Part shown: piece by piece, positions 34,711 through 46,847 of the stretch | Numbering within the stretch: the first letter of the stretch is position 1 | How the letters are laid out: every line of letters starts with the position of its first letter | From: Gonatopus flavifemur | Taxonomy: Eukaryota; Arthropoda; Insecta; Hymenoptera; Dryinidae | Direction of reading: 5' to 3' | DNA: 64,000 nt | Assembly (NCBI GenBank): GCA_018340375.1 | Contig: JAFFJZ010000099.1 | Span: forward strand, 246,704-310,703 | Program-made: the position numbers and the translations under genes | The notes under the pieces: generated by a model | What the model was told of the DNA's origin: nothing | Seen by the model: only the letters and a program-made list of their open reading frames with translations | Database searches by the model: none

Positions 34711-35040
34711 CACCACCTTTTTTTTGTTTCAAAATCAATTATGAAAAAATTGATTTGTTCCCTCAATGAGAGAGGAACAACCTAATGAATGCATCAATAT
34801 TTTTACTACCATTGCATGTATATTTTGAAAAATCGAAATGAATATTTTTATCATGTGATGATTGTTTTTCTTTCAAAATAGGATTCATAGTATCGTCTAC
34901 AAATATAAATTTATATGCTGTTGGTCGATCAATCTTATTTTCGATTTTGGCTCCCGTAGGTTTTTAGAAATAGAAAGATTTTCATTTTAGGTCGATTTGT
35001 AAATTTCACACGGAACAAGATGATGTTGTTGATATTTTGA
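34711..35040. other. Gene-free AT-rich DNA
   Basis: Nothing supported. Confidence 0.35.
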
Positions 35041-35042
35041 CA

Positions 35043-35270
35043 CACTAACAGAAAGGATCTCTTGGGACAAGAAAATTTTTCTTGCCGCTGTGACAAAACT
35101 CATTTTTTTCTTGTGCCCAGAAAATTTCACTTGAACTGAGAAAATTTCTTCTGAAATCAAAACCAATTTTTCTTGATTCAAGTAAAATTTCCTAGGCTCA
35201 AGAAAAAAAAAGAGTTTTGTCCCAGCGGCAAGAAAAATTTTCTCATTTCACGAGAACCTTCCTGTGAGTG
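35043..35270. repeat. Hairpin MITE, CACTAACAGAAAGG ends
   Basis: Left CACTAACAGAAAGGATCTC and right GAGAACCTTCCTGTGAGTG are inverted. Inside, AGAAAATTTTTCTTGCCGCT and GACAAAACTC are exact in both arms (~60 bp). Non-coding. Confidence 0.8.
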
Positions 35271-35289
35271 CAACTAAAAATTAGCTATA

Positions 35290-35901
35290 CCCGTATGAAA
35301 ATGTTTGGCTGAAAAATTTCCGCAGAACCATGATAAATCTCCAAAGAACATCGCATTCTCTCTGAAAAACTTTGACAAACTCTGAGAACCCCTGAGATTT
35401 TGATGAAAAATCTGATAAATTTGGGACATTCTGTACAAACTGTTTTCAGAGTTCTTTCATTTTCTTGTAGACGAATAGGAACGAAATTGCACTCTGGAAA
35501 AACTCTGAGAAATTGTCAACATTTATCTGATTATTGAAATATTCTGAAAACCTATAAATAAATTTATATGCTGAATTCAAATATCAAATGTCAAAAAGTG
35601 TTTGAAAATTTCTAAATTCTTCTTCAATAGTCAGAAAAATGTTGACAATTTATCATCGTTTTGTCAGAAGTTTTTCAGATAGCAATTTCGTCCTCATTTC
35701 TCTGAAAAAATGGAGAAATCCTGGAAAATTTCTGGAAAGCTCTGAAGAAATTTTGTACAGAATGTCCCAAATTTATTAGATTTTTCATAAAAATCTCAGG
35801 GATTCTCAGAGTTTCCCAGATTTTTGCAGAGAAATTGCGATGTTTTTCAGAGATTAATCATGGTTTTGTAGGAATTTTTCTGCGGAATATTTCCATACGG
35901 G
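35290..35901. repeat. Foldback of ~610 bp with ~280-bp arms
   Basis: CCCGTATGAAAATGTTTGGC (left) pairs with the complement ending CCATACGGG. Further pairs include AACCATGATAAATCTC and GGGACATTCTGTACAAA, and the pairing continues to GAAATTGC near 35,485/35,690. Little or no loop. Non-coding. Confidence 0.8.
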
Positions 35902-35904
35902 ATG

Positions 35905-36650
35905 GAAGTTATATTTCAGTTGTACAACGGAAGTTATTGTTGGATTAGCTGAAATTTAGCTGTTGCAGCAATATTTTTGGCTATCCAAATATCAAACACG
36001 CGGAATAGCTATCACAGCTAATTCCTGACTACCAAAGCAAATCATCCTTGGTAGGAAATGTTACAAGTTCTTCTCTACGGCCGATGAGGCACTAGAAAAG
36101 GAGGAACTAATTGAGAAAAACTAGCAAGGGGCTGGTCAATAACTGGTAAGTTGGATCCAACTAGCATTGATTGGGAAAACTAATGAGCTACTAATCAGTA
36201 TCCACTAATCTAAACTAATTGATAATGAATAGAGTAAAATCTTCTCTAATGATTACAAGTATTCACTCCAAGTATCCCTGGCAGAAATAAACTGTCAACG
36301 ATGCCACGAAGTGTCATCAAAATTGAATGCAAATGTACACGAAGAGGAGATTCACGCATTTTGGAGTGTAAAATTACATTCCCTCGCGCGAATGTACATC
36401 ATATTTCTACCAGGGATAGATCGTTTTATCGACGTTTTATTCTTGAAATGAATAAGATGTTTCCTGTACTAATTATCAGAAAATATGGTATTTTTTATTG
36501 ATTCCCTAGTGGAAATATTTCTCTGAGAATTTTTGAGAATCTCTGAAAACTCTCAAAATTTGAACATTTCCTGTAAATCTCATACCTTATATCTGAACTA
36601 CAACTACTTTCCGATACTGAAAAGTACTGATTGCAGTTAATCGATACCAT
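35905..36650. other. Gene-free DNA with a small inverted repeat
   Basis: CCCTGGCAGAAATA at 36,273 and TATTTCTACCAGGG ending 36,417 could be the ends of a further MITE of the CCCTGGTGG type. No gene is supported. Confidence 0.4.
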
Positions 36651-36653
36651 GTA

Positions 36654-36811
36654 CCCTAGTGGAAATTTTGGACAGTATTGGATCAAATTTGATTCATTTG
36701 TACAGGATTGGATCAAATTGGATTGAATTTCTGTCCGTTTGTTCAATTCCGGATTGGAACGGATCGTGATCCTTTCCAAATCAATCCAAAATATCCCCAT
36801 TTCCACCAGGG
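36654..36811. repeat. MITE with CCCTAGTGGAAAT ends, TA duplication
   Basis: CCCTAGTGGAAATTTTGGA pairs with TCCAAAATATCCCCATTTCC and ACCAGGG. TA flanks are at 36,652-36,653 and 36,812-36,813. The interior has GGATTGGATCAAATT repeats. Same end family as 1,615-1,985. Confidence 0.75.
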
Positions 36812-36814
36812 TAT

Positions 36815-37719
36815 GATTGAACAATAGGGGGTATATCATTCATCGATGAACAATAATGGATATAGTTGATTGATACCATATAAACATCAACAGTACTGAG
36901 TATACTCAATCGATACTACATATTCTTGTAGGAAATCATATTCAAGTTGTGTAAAACTATATATATGAATCTGAATGGTCATCTTATTTATGGAATTGAG
37001 CAACTGTAGATCTCTTCCAATTTCATAAAACTATTGTAAAATGGAATCCTCCAAAAGGTTTCAAAATTGATATTCCAGTACTGGATGTACTGAAAGACAT
37101 TTCAGTTCTTTGGTTTGATTTTTTATGAAAGTGTGTTTTCTGTGGTTATTGAAGTTATACAAACAATTTTTCACACACACTCTGTAATTTTACACTTTTG
37201 AATCATCAAACATTCATTCTGAAACACCCTGTTGGAAAAAATGATTGAAATGGATGGATTTGGATAGGACTTCGATCCGAATTCAAACATTTTCTATACA
37301 TATCAATCCGATTTTGTCCGGTAGTGACACAAGTGATCCATAAGTATTCAGTTCTGTCCATGCAGAGAGAACTTCTATCAGTTTTAATGCGGAACTGGGG
37401 GATTCTTGGAAGCTTCCAATCCGTTTGCATCCTTTTCCAATCCAGTAGCGTTGCCGATCCGTTTTTGTCCATCAAGAAAATAGAATGATCATCCATAATG
37501 ATCTGAACTACAATATCTATTCGTTCGTGTCCAGAGAACGGATGGACTTCCTATACGAACGAATCACATTACATTTTTGAGATGTGAATTTGTTTTTGAA
37601 TCTATTTTCATCCGTGAGGAGAGATGAGAATCCTATCCGATTGAATCCGAATTCAGAGCCTTGTCCAATTTCATCCATTGGGCGTATGAACTTTCAATCA
37701 GAATGAATGAGGATTCTTC
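36815..37719. other. Gene-free DNA, GGATGGATTTGGAT-rich
   Basis: Around 37,225-37,700 words such as GGATGGATTTGGATAGG and CCTATCCGATTGAATCCG recur in both orientations and resemble the interior of the preceding MITE. Likely a decayed relative. No gene. Confidence 0.4.
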
Positions 37720-40035
37720 TTGACATCATCTCAGTGCGCTCAATCCAATTTGATCCAGACTTTCGGAAATTTCACTGTATATAATGTTAAAATAAGTTCC
37801 TTTGGCATTTTTAGTTATAGATTTGTTTGTATATTTTCAGATGTCATGTTTTTATGCCGTTTTTGTGGTTTTAATGCCGAAACATTTCAATTGCATCTGG
37901 ACCATAATGAATGTCATCGAAATATTAATAAATATTTCCATTGTGGTTACAATGGTTGTGCAAAATTTTTCAAAAACAGTCCTTCGTTGAGAATGCATTT
38001 AATTAGAAATCATGAATTCAGAGCGAAGACAAAGATTAATGGATTATATAGTTCAATTCTGTGTAATTCTCACGTCAAGTTTATTTGTAATGTTAGTAGA
38101 TGTATGAAAGAACACGATAATTACGAATCATTCTTGAAGCATCTAAAAAATCATATCTCTCGAGGAATCGCTGTGATATGTCCTTTCGCACATTGTGAGG
38201 GAAAATATACCACTGTAAATTCACTTACTGGACACATTCCGCGGAATCATCGACACAAACTGCCAGAAACTTGTAACTCAATCGATCCTCCTATTAATGA
38301 TGATACGTATGAGAGTGAAATCATTGATCCACAAAATGTCTCTTCCAATATTAATCATGACAGAAACAGCACGCAACAAAAAATAAATGTCAATGATAAT
38401 TGTTTTTTAAAAAATTTAGCTCAATTCTATTTGAAGTTAGAATCTGACTTAATGATCCCTGTTAGTTCTATACAATGTGTAGTTTCAGAATTGGGAAAAC
38501 TCCACCGTGAAGCTATCGAAGCAATATGTAGTAATATATCTGTACAATTGATGAAAGAAAAAATTTCAGATGAGAAAATCAAATATATTAGACAACAAAT
38601 ATTTCTAACAGATCCACTGTTATTAGATAATGATAAATTGAAGACTGACTATATGAGAAAAAAATATTACAAACAACTTTTAGGATATGTCCAACCACGA
38701 GAAATTCCGATCAAAATTATCAACGATCGAAGCGAAACCTTTCTTTATATACCTATCACTGAAACACTTTCAAATTTATTAAAAGATGAATCATTAGCTC
38801 AGTATTTTAATTGTTCTGAAGAATCACCGTTTGGCGTCCTGGAAGATTTTACAGATGGTAGCGTATTTCTGTCTAATCGATTCTTCAATGATAATCCGGG
38901 TGCTCTGCGACTCATCTTGTATCAGGACAGTTTTGAAATTGTCAATCCAATTGGAGCGGCCAGAGTAAAACACAAGATACTCGCAATTTATTTAAGTGTG
39001 GGTAATCTCCCTCATTATATTCGTTCGAATATCAACAATATACAGTTGATTGCTTTGTGCAAAGAAAAATATGTCGATCATGAAAGAGTATATGGGCAAA
39101 TAGTGAAAGATTTGCGCCAAATAGAAGCGATAGGTATAGAAATTTCTTCCGGTAACCGTTTGAGAGGCTCGATTGTTTTCATTGCAGGAGACAACCTTGG
39201 CAGTCATGCTTTAGGGGGATTTTGTGAAAATTTTAGCACATCTAAATTCTTCTGTAGATATTGCTCAATTCAGAGATCAGACTTCTTGCGAATATATGGG
39301 GTGAAAAATATTGATAGTGTCGATAACAATGAATTTAATCCATCTAATATTGAATCGAATGAAAAAACATGCACAGAAATGAATAATACTGGATTATTGG
39401 CAGGAAATGATGAAACAATAGAAAATTACTCCTCTGCTGAAAAAATCGGGAACGAAGGAGATGGAAAAAATGATGATATGAATGAGGAAAGTGATGATGA
39501 AGTGGAAGATGATACAGAAGGAATTTGTAGTTCCATTGAGAATGATTCAGAAGATGTTGGGTTTAATGAAGTAAATAATAAGAATGTAAATAGAAGTGAT
39601 GAGGATGACAGTAGTTTTTATGAATCTGATGATGCTGCACTAGAATTTGATAATGTAGAAAACGAAAAACCCCAGTATTTACCACGATTTTTCAAACAAA
39701 GAACTGTAGAATCTTACAATTACTGTATACAACGTATTTCCTCAGGAAATGAAACAAATGTTCAAGGAATAAAATTCAACTCGTGTTTTAATCGTATGAA
39801 TACTTCTCATGTATGTACTCCGGGCCTTCCACCATGCCTCGCACATGATTTACTAGAAGGTGTTGTGGCTAATGATTTGGCTCTCTTTACTGAAGAACTA
39901 GTTACCCACACAGCACCGAAAGTCCTTGGAACGTTCAAAAAATGTGTTCATAGTCCCGCAGAATTTGATTCCCAAGGGAATGTACTATGGAGGTTTTTAA
40001 AACCTCCCTTTGTGCGCCATTCAGGATTGTTTTGA
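37720..40035 (+). CDS. Zinc-finger transposase-like protein, probably truncated
   Basis: A 771-codon open frame. The likely coding start is within an exon beginning near 37,841 after TTTTCAG; the first family-like Met is at 37,846 (MFLCRFCGFNAETFQLHLD). Four C2H2-type fingers follow: CRFCGF...HLDH; HCGYNGCAKFFKN...HLIRNH; CNVSRCMKEH...HLKNH; CPFAHCEGKY...HIPRNH. Then a body with LYQDSFEIVNPIGAARVKHK, YLSVGNLPHYIRSNINNIQL, IVFIAGDNLGSHALGGFCEN, FFCRYCSIQRSDF, an acidic spacer (39,300-39,680), and PPCLAHDLLEGVVANDLALF. The DNLG and HDLLEGV motifs suggest an RNase-H-like DDE transposase resembling multi-copy animal TE proteins. The C-terminal region normally expected is missing: the frame ends in a GGAGGTTTTTAAAACCTCC palindrome, as if cut by an insertion. 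No TIRs were found. Confidence 0.6.
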   Translation: MTSSQCAQSNLIQTFGNFTVYNVKISSFGIFSYRFVCIFSDVMFLCRFCGFNAETFQLHLDHNECHRNINKYFHCGYNGCAKFFKNSPSLRMHLIRNHEFRAKTKINGLYSSILCNSHVKFICNVSRCMKEHDNYESFLKHLKNHISRGIAVICPFAHCEGKYTTVNSLTGHIPRNHRHKLPETCNSIDPPINDDTYESEIIDPQNVSSNINHDRNSTQQKINVNDNCFLKNLAQFYLKLESDLMIPVSSIQCVVSELGKLHREAIEAICSNISVQLMKEKISDEKIKYIRQQIFLTDPLLLDNDKLKTDYMRKKYYKQLLGYVQPREIPIKIINDRSETFLYIPITETLSNLLKDESLAQYFNCSEESPFGVLEDFTDGSVFLSNRFFNDNPGALRLILYQDSFEIVNPIGAARVKHKILAIYLSVGNLPHYIRSNINNIQLIALCKEKYVDHERVYGQIVKDLRQIEAIGIEISSGNRLRGSIVFIAGDNLGSHALGGFCENFSTSKFFCRYCSIQRSDFLRIYGVKNIDSVDNNEFNPSNIESNEKTCTEMNNTGLLAGNDETIENYSSAEKIGNEGDGKNDDMNEESDDEVEDDTEGICSSIENDSEDVGFNEVNNKNVNRSDEDDSSFYESDDAALEFDNVENEKPQYLPRFFKQRTVESYNYCIQRISSGNETNVQGIKFNSCFNRMNTSHVCTPGLPPCLAHDLLEGVVANDLALFTEELVTHTAPKVLGTFKKCVHSPAEFDSQGNVLWRFLKPPFVRHSGLF

Positions 40036-40798
40036 TAACATCGTTTTTATATATTTTGGTATGTCCTAGGAACGTTTTTAAAACGTACCGCGAAATAGGT
40101 TTTAGGAACATTTTTGTACAATACCCTGAAACTGATTTCAAACTCACATTGAAAATCGATTTTAATGAGATGTTTTACCATTTTAGAAATATGATGAGGA
40201 ATTGAAAAATCAAGATTTCATGATTTTTGCCACCTTATTGATATACATTTAGTAATATTATCAAAAAATTTCATAATCCATTTTTATAGTCTTGAACAAC
40301 GTAGTCAGCGTGACCAACAAAATCCCGCGAGATTCCGCTGATGGATCAATTCTTATGAAGATGGTGATCGGATTGGGGGACTCTACAAGAATCAACCAAT
40401 CATTATCATCTAGCAGGCCTTACTGGTCACGCTGAACTTAGTATTCATCTTTGAGTACCACCAGGTTGCGGCCATCTTTTGTCTTCTCCTTTCTTTTACT
40501 GGCTTCCATGAGTCACACGTGTTGTAACGTGGTGCGTTGAATCGGAAAATAATATAAACCGCTGGAAAAATTCATCTTGAAAACAAGTAAGTTTTTAAAT
40601 ACGGATTCTATGTGATGTATTCGAGTATTGAAAGTAATCGTACTGATTTTCATCTTGAAATCTCTTGCGGTTCTATTTAACCTAACCTATTTGAGTTATG
40701 TGTTGTGAGAATTTTTTATGTTGAATAAAAATGGGGATTAGAAGATTTCAGTGTACGATGTTTTGTGGAGAAAAGTTTTTTGAATGATTTTTCAAAAA
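40036..40798. other. Gene-free DNA with one inverted repeat
   Basis: Opens with palindromic AACGTTTTTAAAACGT sequence directly after the truncated frame. CAGCGTGACCAACA at 40,308 and its inverted partner TTACTGGTCACGCTG ending 40,434 could bound a small MITE. Confidence 0.4.
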
Positions 40799-42120
40799 TG
40801 TATATCGCATAAAACATCAAGGTTAAATGTTCTCATAATAATTTAATATGAATAGTTCAAGACTCATTGAAAAAGTTGACATGAATGCAGAGTCATAACT
40901 TTGCAATTTATCATTTATTGAGTTGAAATAAATTTGAATTCACACTCATGATATCTTTATAATCTTCCACTAGAAAGGATTATTTCTTCCCATCCCAACA
41001 CAGAAATTAAAAATAACTGTACACAACCTGTCAAACTTATCCTTTTCATTCTTCTTCACAAGAAATCATGCATCGAATGTGAGAAAGAGTATGTGTTTTT
41101 AATATTGACCCTGTATTAAACCTGCGAATAACACTATATGCCTGAGAGGCGTACAAATCTGCAACATGTATGTCTGTATCTCTGATGAGTATGATGTTAA
41201 TCGCAGGGTTAACAAAAGTGGTGTATCAATTCGCTGATAAATATTCATTTCTCTATTGACTCTAATTTCTATGCAGGGGATACAATTTGCAGTGTTGGAT
41301 ATTTTTAAATATGTCTCAATTGAATTGAAATACTTTTCAGAAAAGAATCTAATTGACTAATAAATATTCTTCCTTTATCGATTCATTAATTTCTTTGCAG
41401 TGAATAACATTTGCACTGTTAAAAATTTAAAAAGTTTCAAAATTATACGAAAATATATTCCAAAACCAAATCTGTAAGCCGTGACAGTAGCTGTGACTTG
41501 TATTAATCTAATGACTCTTGAAAGGAGAACATAACCGGTTAATCCAAATCTTGATATGGTAAGTGTAAAGATTTCATTTGATAAATTTGTATTAGTCAAT
41601 AATGAACTTTTTGAAATTCGTAACACTGTCAATTTGTTTTACTGTACAGAAATAGATAGAGAAATTGATAGAGAAATGAATACTTATTAACGAATTGATA
41701 CATCACTTTAGTTAACCCTGCGTTAACACCATACGCATCAGAGATACAGACACACATGTTCCAGATTTGTACGCTTCTCAGGCATGTAGTGTTATTCGCA
41801 GGTTTAATACAGGATAAATATTAGAAACACATACTTTTTCTCACACTCGATGCATGATTTCTTGTGAAGAGGAATAAAAAGTATAAGTCCAACAGGTTGT
41901 CTACAGTTATTTTAAATTTCTGTGTTGAGATGGGAAGAAATAATCCTTTCTAGTGAAAGATTATAAAGATATCATGAGTGTGAATTTAAATTCATTTCAA
42001 CTCAATAAATGATAAATTGTAAAGTTATGACTCTGCGTTCATGTCAACTTTTTCAATGATTCTTGAACTTTATATTGAATTATTATGAGAACATTTAACC
42101 TTGATGTTTTATACAATACA
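40799..42120. repeat. Giant foldback, ~1.3 kb with ~500-bp arms
   Basis: Left-arm words AAAACATCAAGGTTAAATGT, GTTGACATGAATGCAGAGTC, GATATCTTTATAATCTTCCA, AAGAAATCATGCATCGAATG and ACCTGCGAATAACACTA recur in reverse complement and in mirror order at 42,110-41,640. Identity stays high for ~480 bp and pairing continues weakly toward the centre (41,390 with 41,600). It encodes nothing. A transcript would form a long double-stranded hairpin. Confidence 0.88.
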
Positions 42121-42539
42121 CGGAGAGAACTTTGTAGTTGAATTTTTTCATGGGATTATTACGGCCGAGGAATTGAGTGACTTCCCAATGCAATTTACTG
42201 TAAAACATTGTAAAGTTGTACATGCTTCTATTGTTTTGTTATGGTCAATTTCATTGTAAGTTCAGTCTGTTCCTTTGTCATAAATATTAAATTCCTCTGC
42301 GTGTATATTTTTTCAATGAATCATTCAAAAAACAAGTATTTTACACTGAAGAACTTCGAATTCTCTTTTTTATTGATCATATACATTTCCACAATACATG
42401 AGTCACAGAGATTATTTATTTATATTTCAAGAGTACTTTCTAAGGTGAGGATCAGTAATTCTATTTTCAAAGAATCTTCATGTGTAATGAGGGACCATTT
42501 ACAATAACTATTTATATGAGTATGTTTGGAATATCTCTA
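42121..42539. other. Gene-free DNA
   Basis: An isolated CACGGAGAGAACTTTG at 42,118 looks like a solo MITE end. Nothing else. Confidence 0.35.
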
Positions 42540-42541
42540 TA

Positions 42542-43864
42542 CACTGCTGGCCAAAAGTTCAGAATCACTAGTCGAAAAAAGCTAAATCTTTGAAGTTTCG
42601 TATTTCAACGGAAACATCTTATATAAAAAGTGAGAAAAATCATTTTAAAAAGGAAACTATTATTCAAAACATGTGTAGATATTCTTTATTCTTTTTCAAT
42701 TTCTCAATGAATTATATGAGATTATATTGTAGTGTGTTTTTTATTTTTTTTGCTGGTTCAAACTGCTGCTTCTTGACATGTAATTGCCGCATTGAGAAAT
42801 AATAACCAACGCTGTATATTCTTTTAACTTTTCAATTGTTCATTAGTTTTCAATCTACGAATTTTTCTCCCTGAATTATGGTCCCTCATGGAAAAACCTG
42901 ATACTTGCCTCATACAACAAAATTTGCTGTGCAACTGTTGCCCTCACGTTGTTTTTCAAGTTTACGCGAAGTTGCTAAAAATTTGCTACTCATGTGATTG
43001 AAAGTTTCATCAAATCGAGCAACTTCCCAGCAACACGACAAACACTGAAACTAAGATCTTATATTTGCAGCACATTGTTGTACATTTGGCGACGCAAGGT
43101 CCCTGCAAATTGCTTCAAACTGTTGTTGAGTGTCTTCAAAAATTTGCTGCATATTTGCTCAGCATTTTGCTGTTAGGGGCGTCTTGTCGAAATTTTATCG
43201 TGAAATCGTCAATTACATCATATCGATAGATTTCCGATCTTTTTTCAATAATATATAAGATGAATATCCAATGTAAAACCACCCTGTTAGAACATGGGCC
43301 AGTTACATACCAATTATGTAACGAAGGCATCCAAATGTCCGCTTCAAACACGTACCAGTTACATCATATAGCCTTATACATAATTTCTATATCACAGGTA
43401 TATCAAAAGACCAGTATATCATTGGTATGTTCGGTTCTGATAGGGCAACATACATAAGTATCGATCGGGGAATCATCGGGTAGCTGTGTTGGTTTTATAT
43501 CGGATGATTATTGTATATATCGTAACAATATTGAAAATTGATCGATTTGTTTCATTATTGGACAAGTGCGTGAATAATACAATGAATTCACGATTTCGCG
43601 ATGAAATTCGGATAAAATGCAAGTATCGAGATTTCCCGTAAGAGGTATCATAGTGAAAGAAGTCAGTTTTTAAAAACTACAGTGTAACTTTGACAATATA
43701 CATTGTACCGAAGAATTGTAAAAGGAAAAAAAGTCGCCCCCCCCCCTCCCTCAAGGTGTTATACACACGGGAAATTTTTTTAGATTTATTTTTTCTTCGC
43801 TGAGGTATAACAGTTCAGAGATTTGACTCTTTTTCCAGAGGTGATTCCAAACTTTTGGCCGGTG
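42542..43864. mobile_element. Tc1-like element remnant without transposase
   Basis: Left CACTGCTGGCCAAAAGTTC with AGAATCAC and right GTGATTCCAAACTTTTGGCC with GGTG are inverted and close to the common Tc1-type end (CTGGCCAAAAGTTT). TA is on both sides (42,540-42,541; 43,865-43,866). No transposase frame is recognisable inside, and part of the interior is another repeat (43,180-43,640). Confidence 0.7.
43180..43640. repeat. Inverted-repeat element shared with 63,418-63,765
   Basis: ATCGTGAAATCGTCAATTA, GATAGATTTCCGATC, GGGTAGCTGTGTTGGTTTTAT, CGTAACAATATTGAAAATTG and TTTCATTATTGGACAAGT have close counterparts in the end-of-window element in the same or inverted order. Nested in the Tc1-like remnant. 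Confidence 0.65.
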
Positions 43865-43866
43865 TA

Positions 43867-46117
43867 CAATATACACTACCAGCAGTGTATATTACATTGA
43901 TATACATTTATTATTACTGCGAAGAATTTTGGTTTGCTGTGTATGATTGTTGATTACAATTATCATTTACATGAGGTTTATACGCAATTTCACCGTTTTG
44001 TGGAATTGTGACTAAAATACATTTAACATTTTACCAAAAATCATTGTCAAAAATAGATGTATTGTTGATGAAAGTTCACATGAAAGTTTTGTATAGGGTG
44101 TTCAACTTTGTTCCCTTCATTTCATTCAAATATATTCTTCATGTTTTACATATTATTAATATTTCATTTCAAGCGATTTTATTGCAATTGAATGAAGAAT
44201 TGTTTTATTTGAAAATTTTATTTGGATTGTAGGTTGATTTTAACAGAATGAGGATTTATGTGAATCAAATTGTATCATTTGTAAGATTTCCAGACAGTAG
44301 TCCAGAACTTATGAATGAATCCGGCGAAACGAATTGTTTTTTCAACTCTTAGAACTTTAGAATTCTAGAATTCTCAAAGAATTCCAAAAAGATTCAATAT
44401 CATGGATATTTGAGTGATACAATATTGTATTTATACGAAATCACCCAATGCACAAAAAAATTTGATTCTTCCGAAGTTCTTTGAGAATTGTTTTTACAGA
44501 ATTCGTACCTGAATTCCCAATCATTGTCTGAGTTTATATGGAAATTCATTACACATTTTTTCAATAAACATACAAATCTTGAGGACCCTCAAATGACAAT
44601 CGAAGCGTACGAAATTTTACTCTGACTTTTCTTGGTAAAATACTCAAGAAATACAAATTTTTGTTAAACCAAGAAAACACAAACGGTGGGATCCCAGTAC
44701 ACCGAATCCCTTGTGCATCGAATGCTCATTTTACCGAAAATTGATGTTCCTAACGCTGATGGACCGAAAGATTATTATGCCGAATGTATTTTATTGGAAG
44801 AAAACTGCAATTTCTTGTGGATTTTACAAGAATTGAGGAATCTGATTGCTTTCGGCACAACAAACTTTGGGTCTATTTGCGTTCAGAATATGAATTTTCG
44901 ATACAATGAGTATTCGGTACAAAGAGGATTCGGCGTATCAAGGGCGCACCAACACAAATCTCTAAGAACGTCCAATAGACGTACCTGAACGTCTATTAGA
45001 CATCAGGTACTCCTTTCTATTAGACTATTAGACATCAAATTTGTGTGTTCTTGGAAAAGAGACAATAAGACACACAGGGTTCCCACGGGTCCTTGAATTC
45101 TAACAAAATTCATCAATTCTCTCCGTACAGCACCTCCACCGATGGGGTACTTCGCCTCCATGTAGAATTTAAGGAAAAAATCCGCGGATGACGTCAATCG
45201 ATGGAGGAACAGTCTCTGGTCGAAGGAATCCATTGAATCCGGCATAATGAAGTTTCATGAAATTTGGCGGGAACGTTATCCGAGATTCAATGAGATTTGG
45301 CAAGATTCAATGTGATTGTCATTGAGGAAATTAATGAAACTAACCAAATCTCATTGACGAATATGATTAGATGAGATTTAACCAGACCTTTGACAATTTC
45401 AATGACGTTTGGCGAGATTCAATTGACCTTTTTTGATCAGGGGTGGCTCGATGCAGAAGTAACGTGGAAACAACGTAGACAATCCATCCTCAATTTTCAT
45501 GTGGCACATCTCTGCGTGGCCTTTACGTTACTTTTGCATCAAGCCATCGTTCTTTCACCGATTCACATCTACGGATTTCCATCCTGAATTCTACGTAGAG
45601 GGGCGACGTGCCCCATCGGTGCCCATGCTGTACAGGAACGTTTGCATTGAATAGTATGAACAATGAAAAAAAAAAAATCCAAAGATTTTGTGGATCCTCT
45701 AAAAATACATGCTTGGGATTGTGTTTTAAATCTAAATTGTTATTCCGGATTGGTTCTCGAATATTAGGGGATAGATTTTGAAACTTTTTGAGATTCGAAG
45801 ATTGCAATATTTCAAAATCACTATGGAATGAAAATTTATATTCAAAACGCAATTCCAGACCTTTATTTTATCATTAATATGTTTATGGCACAACTGACTC
45901 TTCAATAAACATCATATTCCTTGTTATGTTTTGGATATGTTTAAAATATCTTATTCAACACTTTTAGATATAAAAAAAAGATGAAGAAAAAAAAAATTCA
46001 AAAACCTTTGTAATGTTTTCAGAATTTCCTTAAAATGTTCCCAGAGATAAGTTTCGTGAACTGAGCATTTGTCCCAAGTTCGTTGAAATATTTCAATGCA
46101 TTCAAAATATATTTGTA
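43867..46117. other. Gene-free DNA with small palindromes
   Basis: AATATACACTACCAGCAGTG with TATATT at 43,868-43,895 is a palindrome. At 44,965-45,010 ACGTCTATTAGACATCAGG-type words pair. At 45,444-45,551 TGGCTCGATGCAGAAGTAAC pairs with GTTACTTTTGCATCAAGCCA, which explains opposed open frames there. An open stretch at 44,686-44,988 has no family motif. Confidence 0.4.
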
Positions 46118-46119
46118 TA

Positions 46120-46371
46120 CACGGAAAACCTGTATGAATCTCGCAGTTGAATGTTCCGGTGTGTAATCAAAACTTTGATTGTCATAACCTGACATTTGGA
46201 TGCAGTATCCGAATGTTTGGTTGTGAGCGGCCTACTGCATGCGTACAACTGTCCCATGCAACTACTGTGAGAAGAAACAAAAGGTATTTCGGATCTCTTT
46301 CTTTCTCCTCATGCGCAATATTTTGTCGCACGCGTATAATCGCACCTTCAGAGTCATATAATTTTCCTGTG
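46120..46371. repeat. Probable MITE with CACGGAAAA ends
   Basis: Left CACGGAAAACCTGTATGA and right TCATATAATTTTCCTGTG are partly complementary and flanked by TA (46,118-46,119; 46,372-46,373). The interior is unmatched and non-coding. Confidence 0.5.
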
Positions 46372-46847
46372 TAAAGTAATCTCTCAATTCAGTCAAACGT
46401 GATTTATCAAGCAACAACTGCAATATACCCGTATGTCACATATGGTAAAATAAGGTGGTTTCCACCTGCCTGGCATATTCAAATATATTTCCATATAGCA
46501 GAACTATGAGAAGAAGGTGGAAAAAACCGTGGATGTGTCATACACATGATTTTACTTTTTAGGTATATTATTTTTGCCACATGTGTACAATTTCACTTTC
46601 AACAAATTCATTTTCATTAAAGAATGAAATGCAATTAAACAATCAATTGTAACTACAATATAGTCTTATTTTTCAGATAAGGAAAATCACTTTCCTACAT
46701 TATTACAACTTCAACTCTCAGAGGTATATTTATTCTCAATTATGAATTCGCAAAAAAAAAGATTCGCGCAATAAAGTTTATTCAAGTAGACATACTAGTC
46801 GTTTAGTACAAAATGCTACAAAAGCATATTTCGAATTCACTGACACT
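46372..46847. other. Upstream region of the 674-aa frame
   Basis: No TATA box or clear TIR could be assigned. ATATTTCCATATAGCAG and AT-rich tracts only. Confidence 0.35.

Noticed and set aside
45390..45852. Two opposed open frames around 45,440-45,600
   Set aside because: Both derive from an inverted repeat (TGGCTCGATGCAGAAG...); the shared peptide WLDA(E/K)VT is a mirror artefact.
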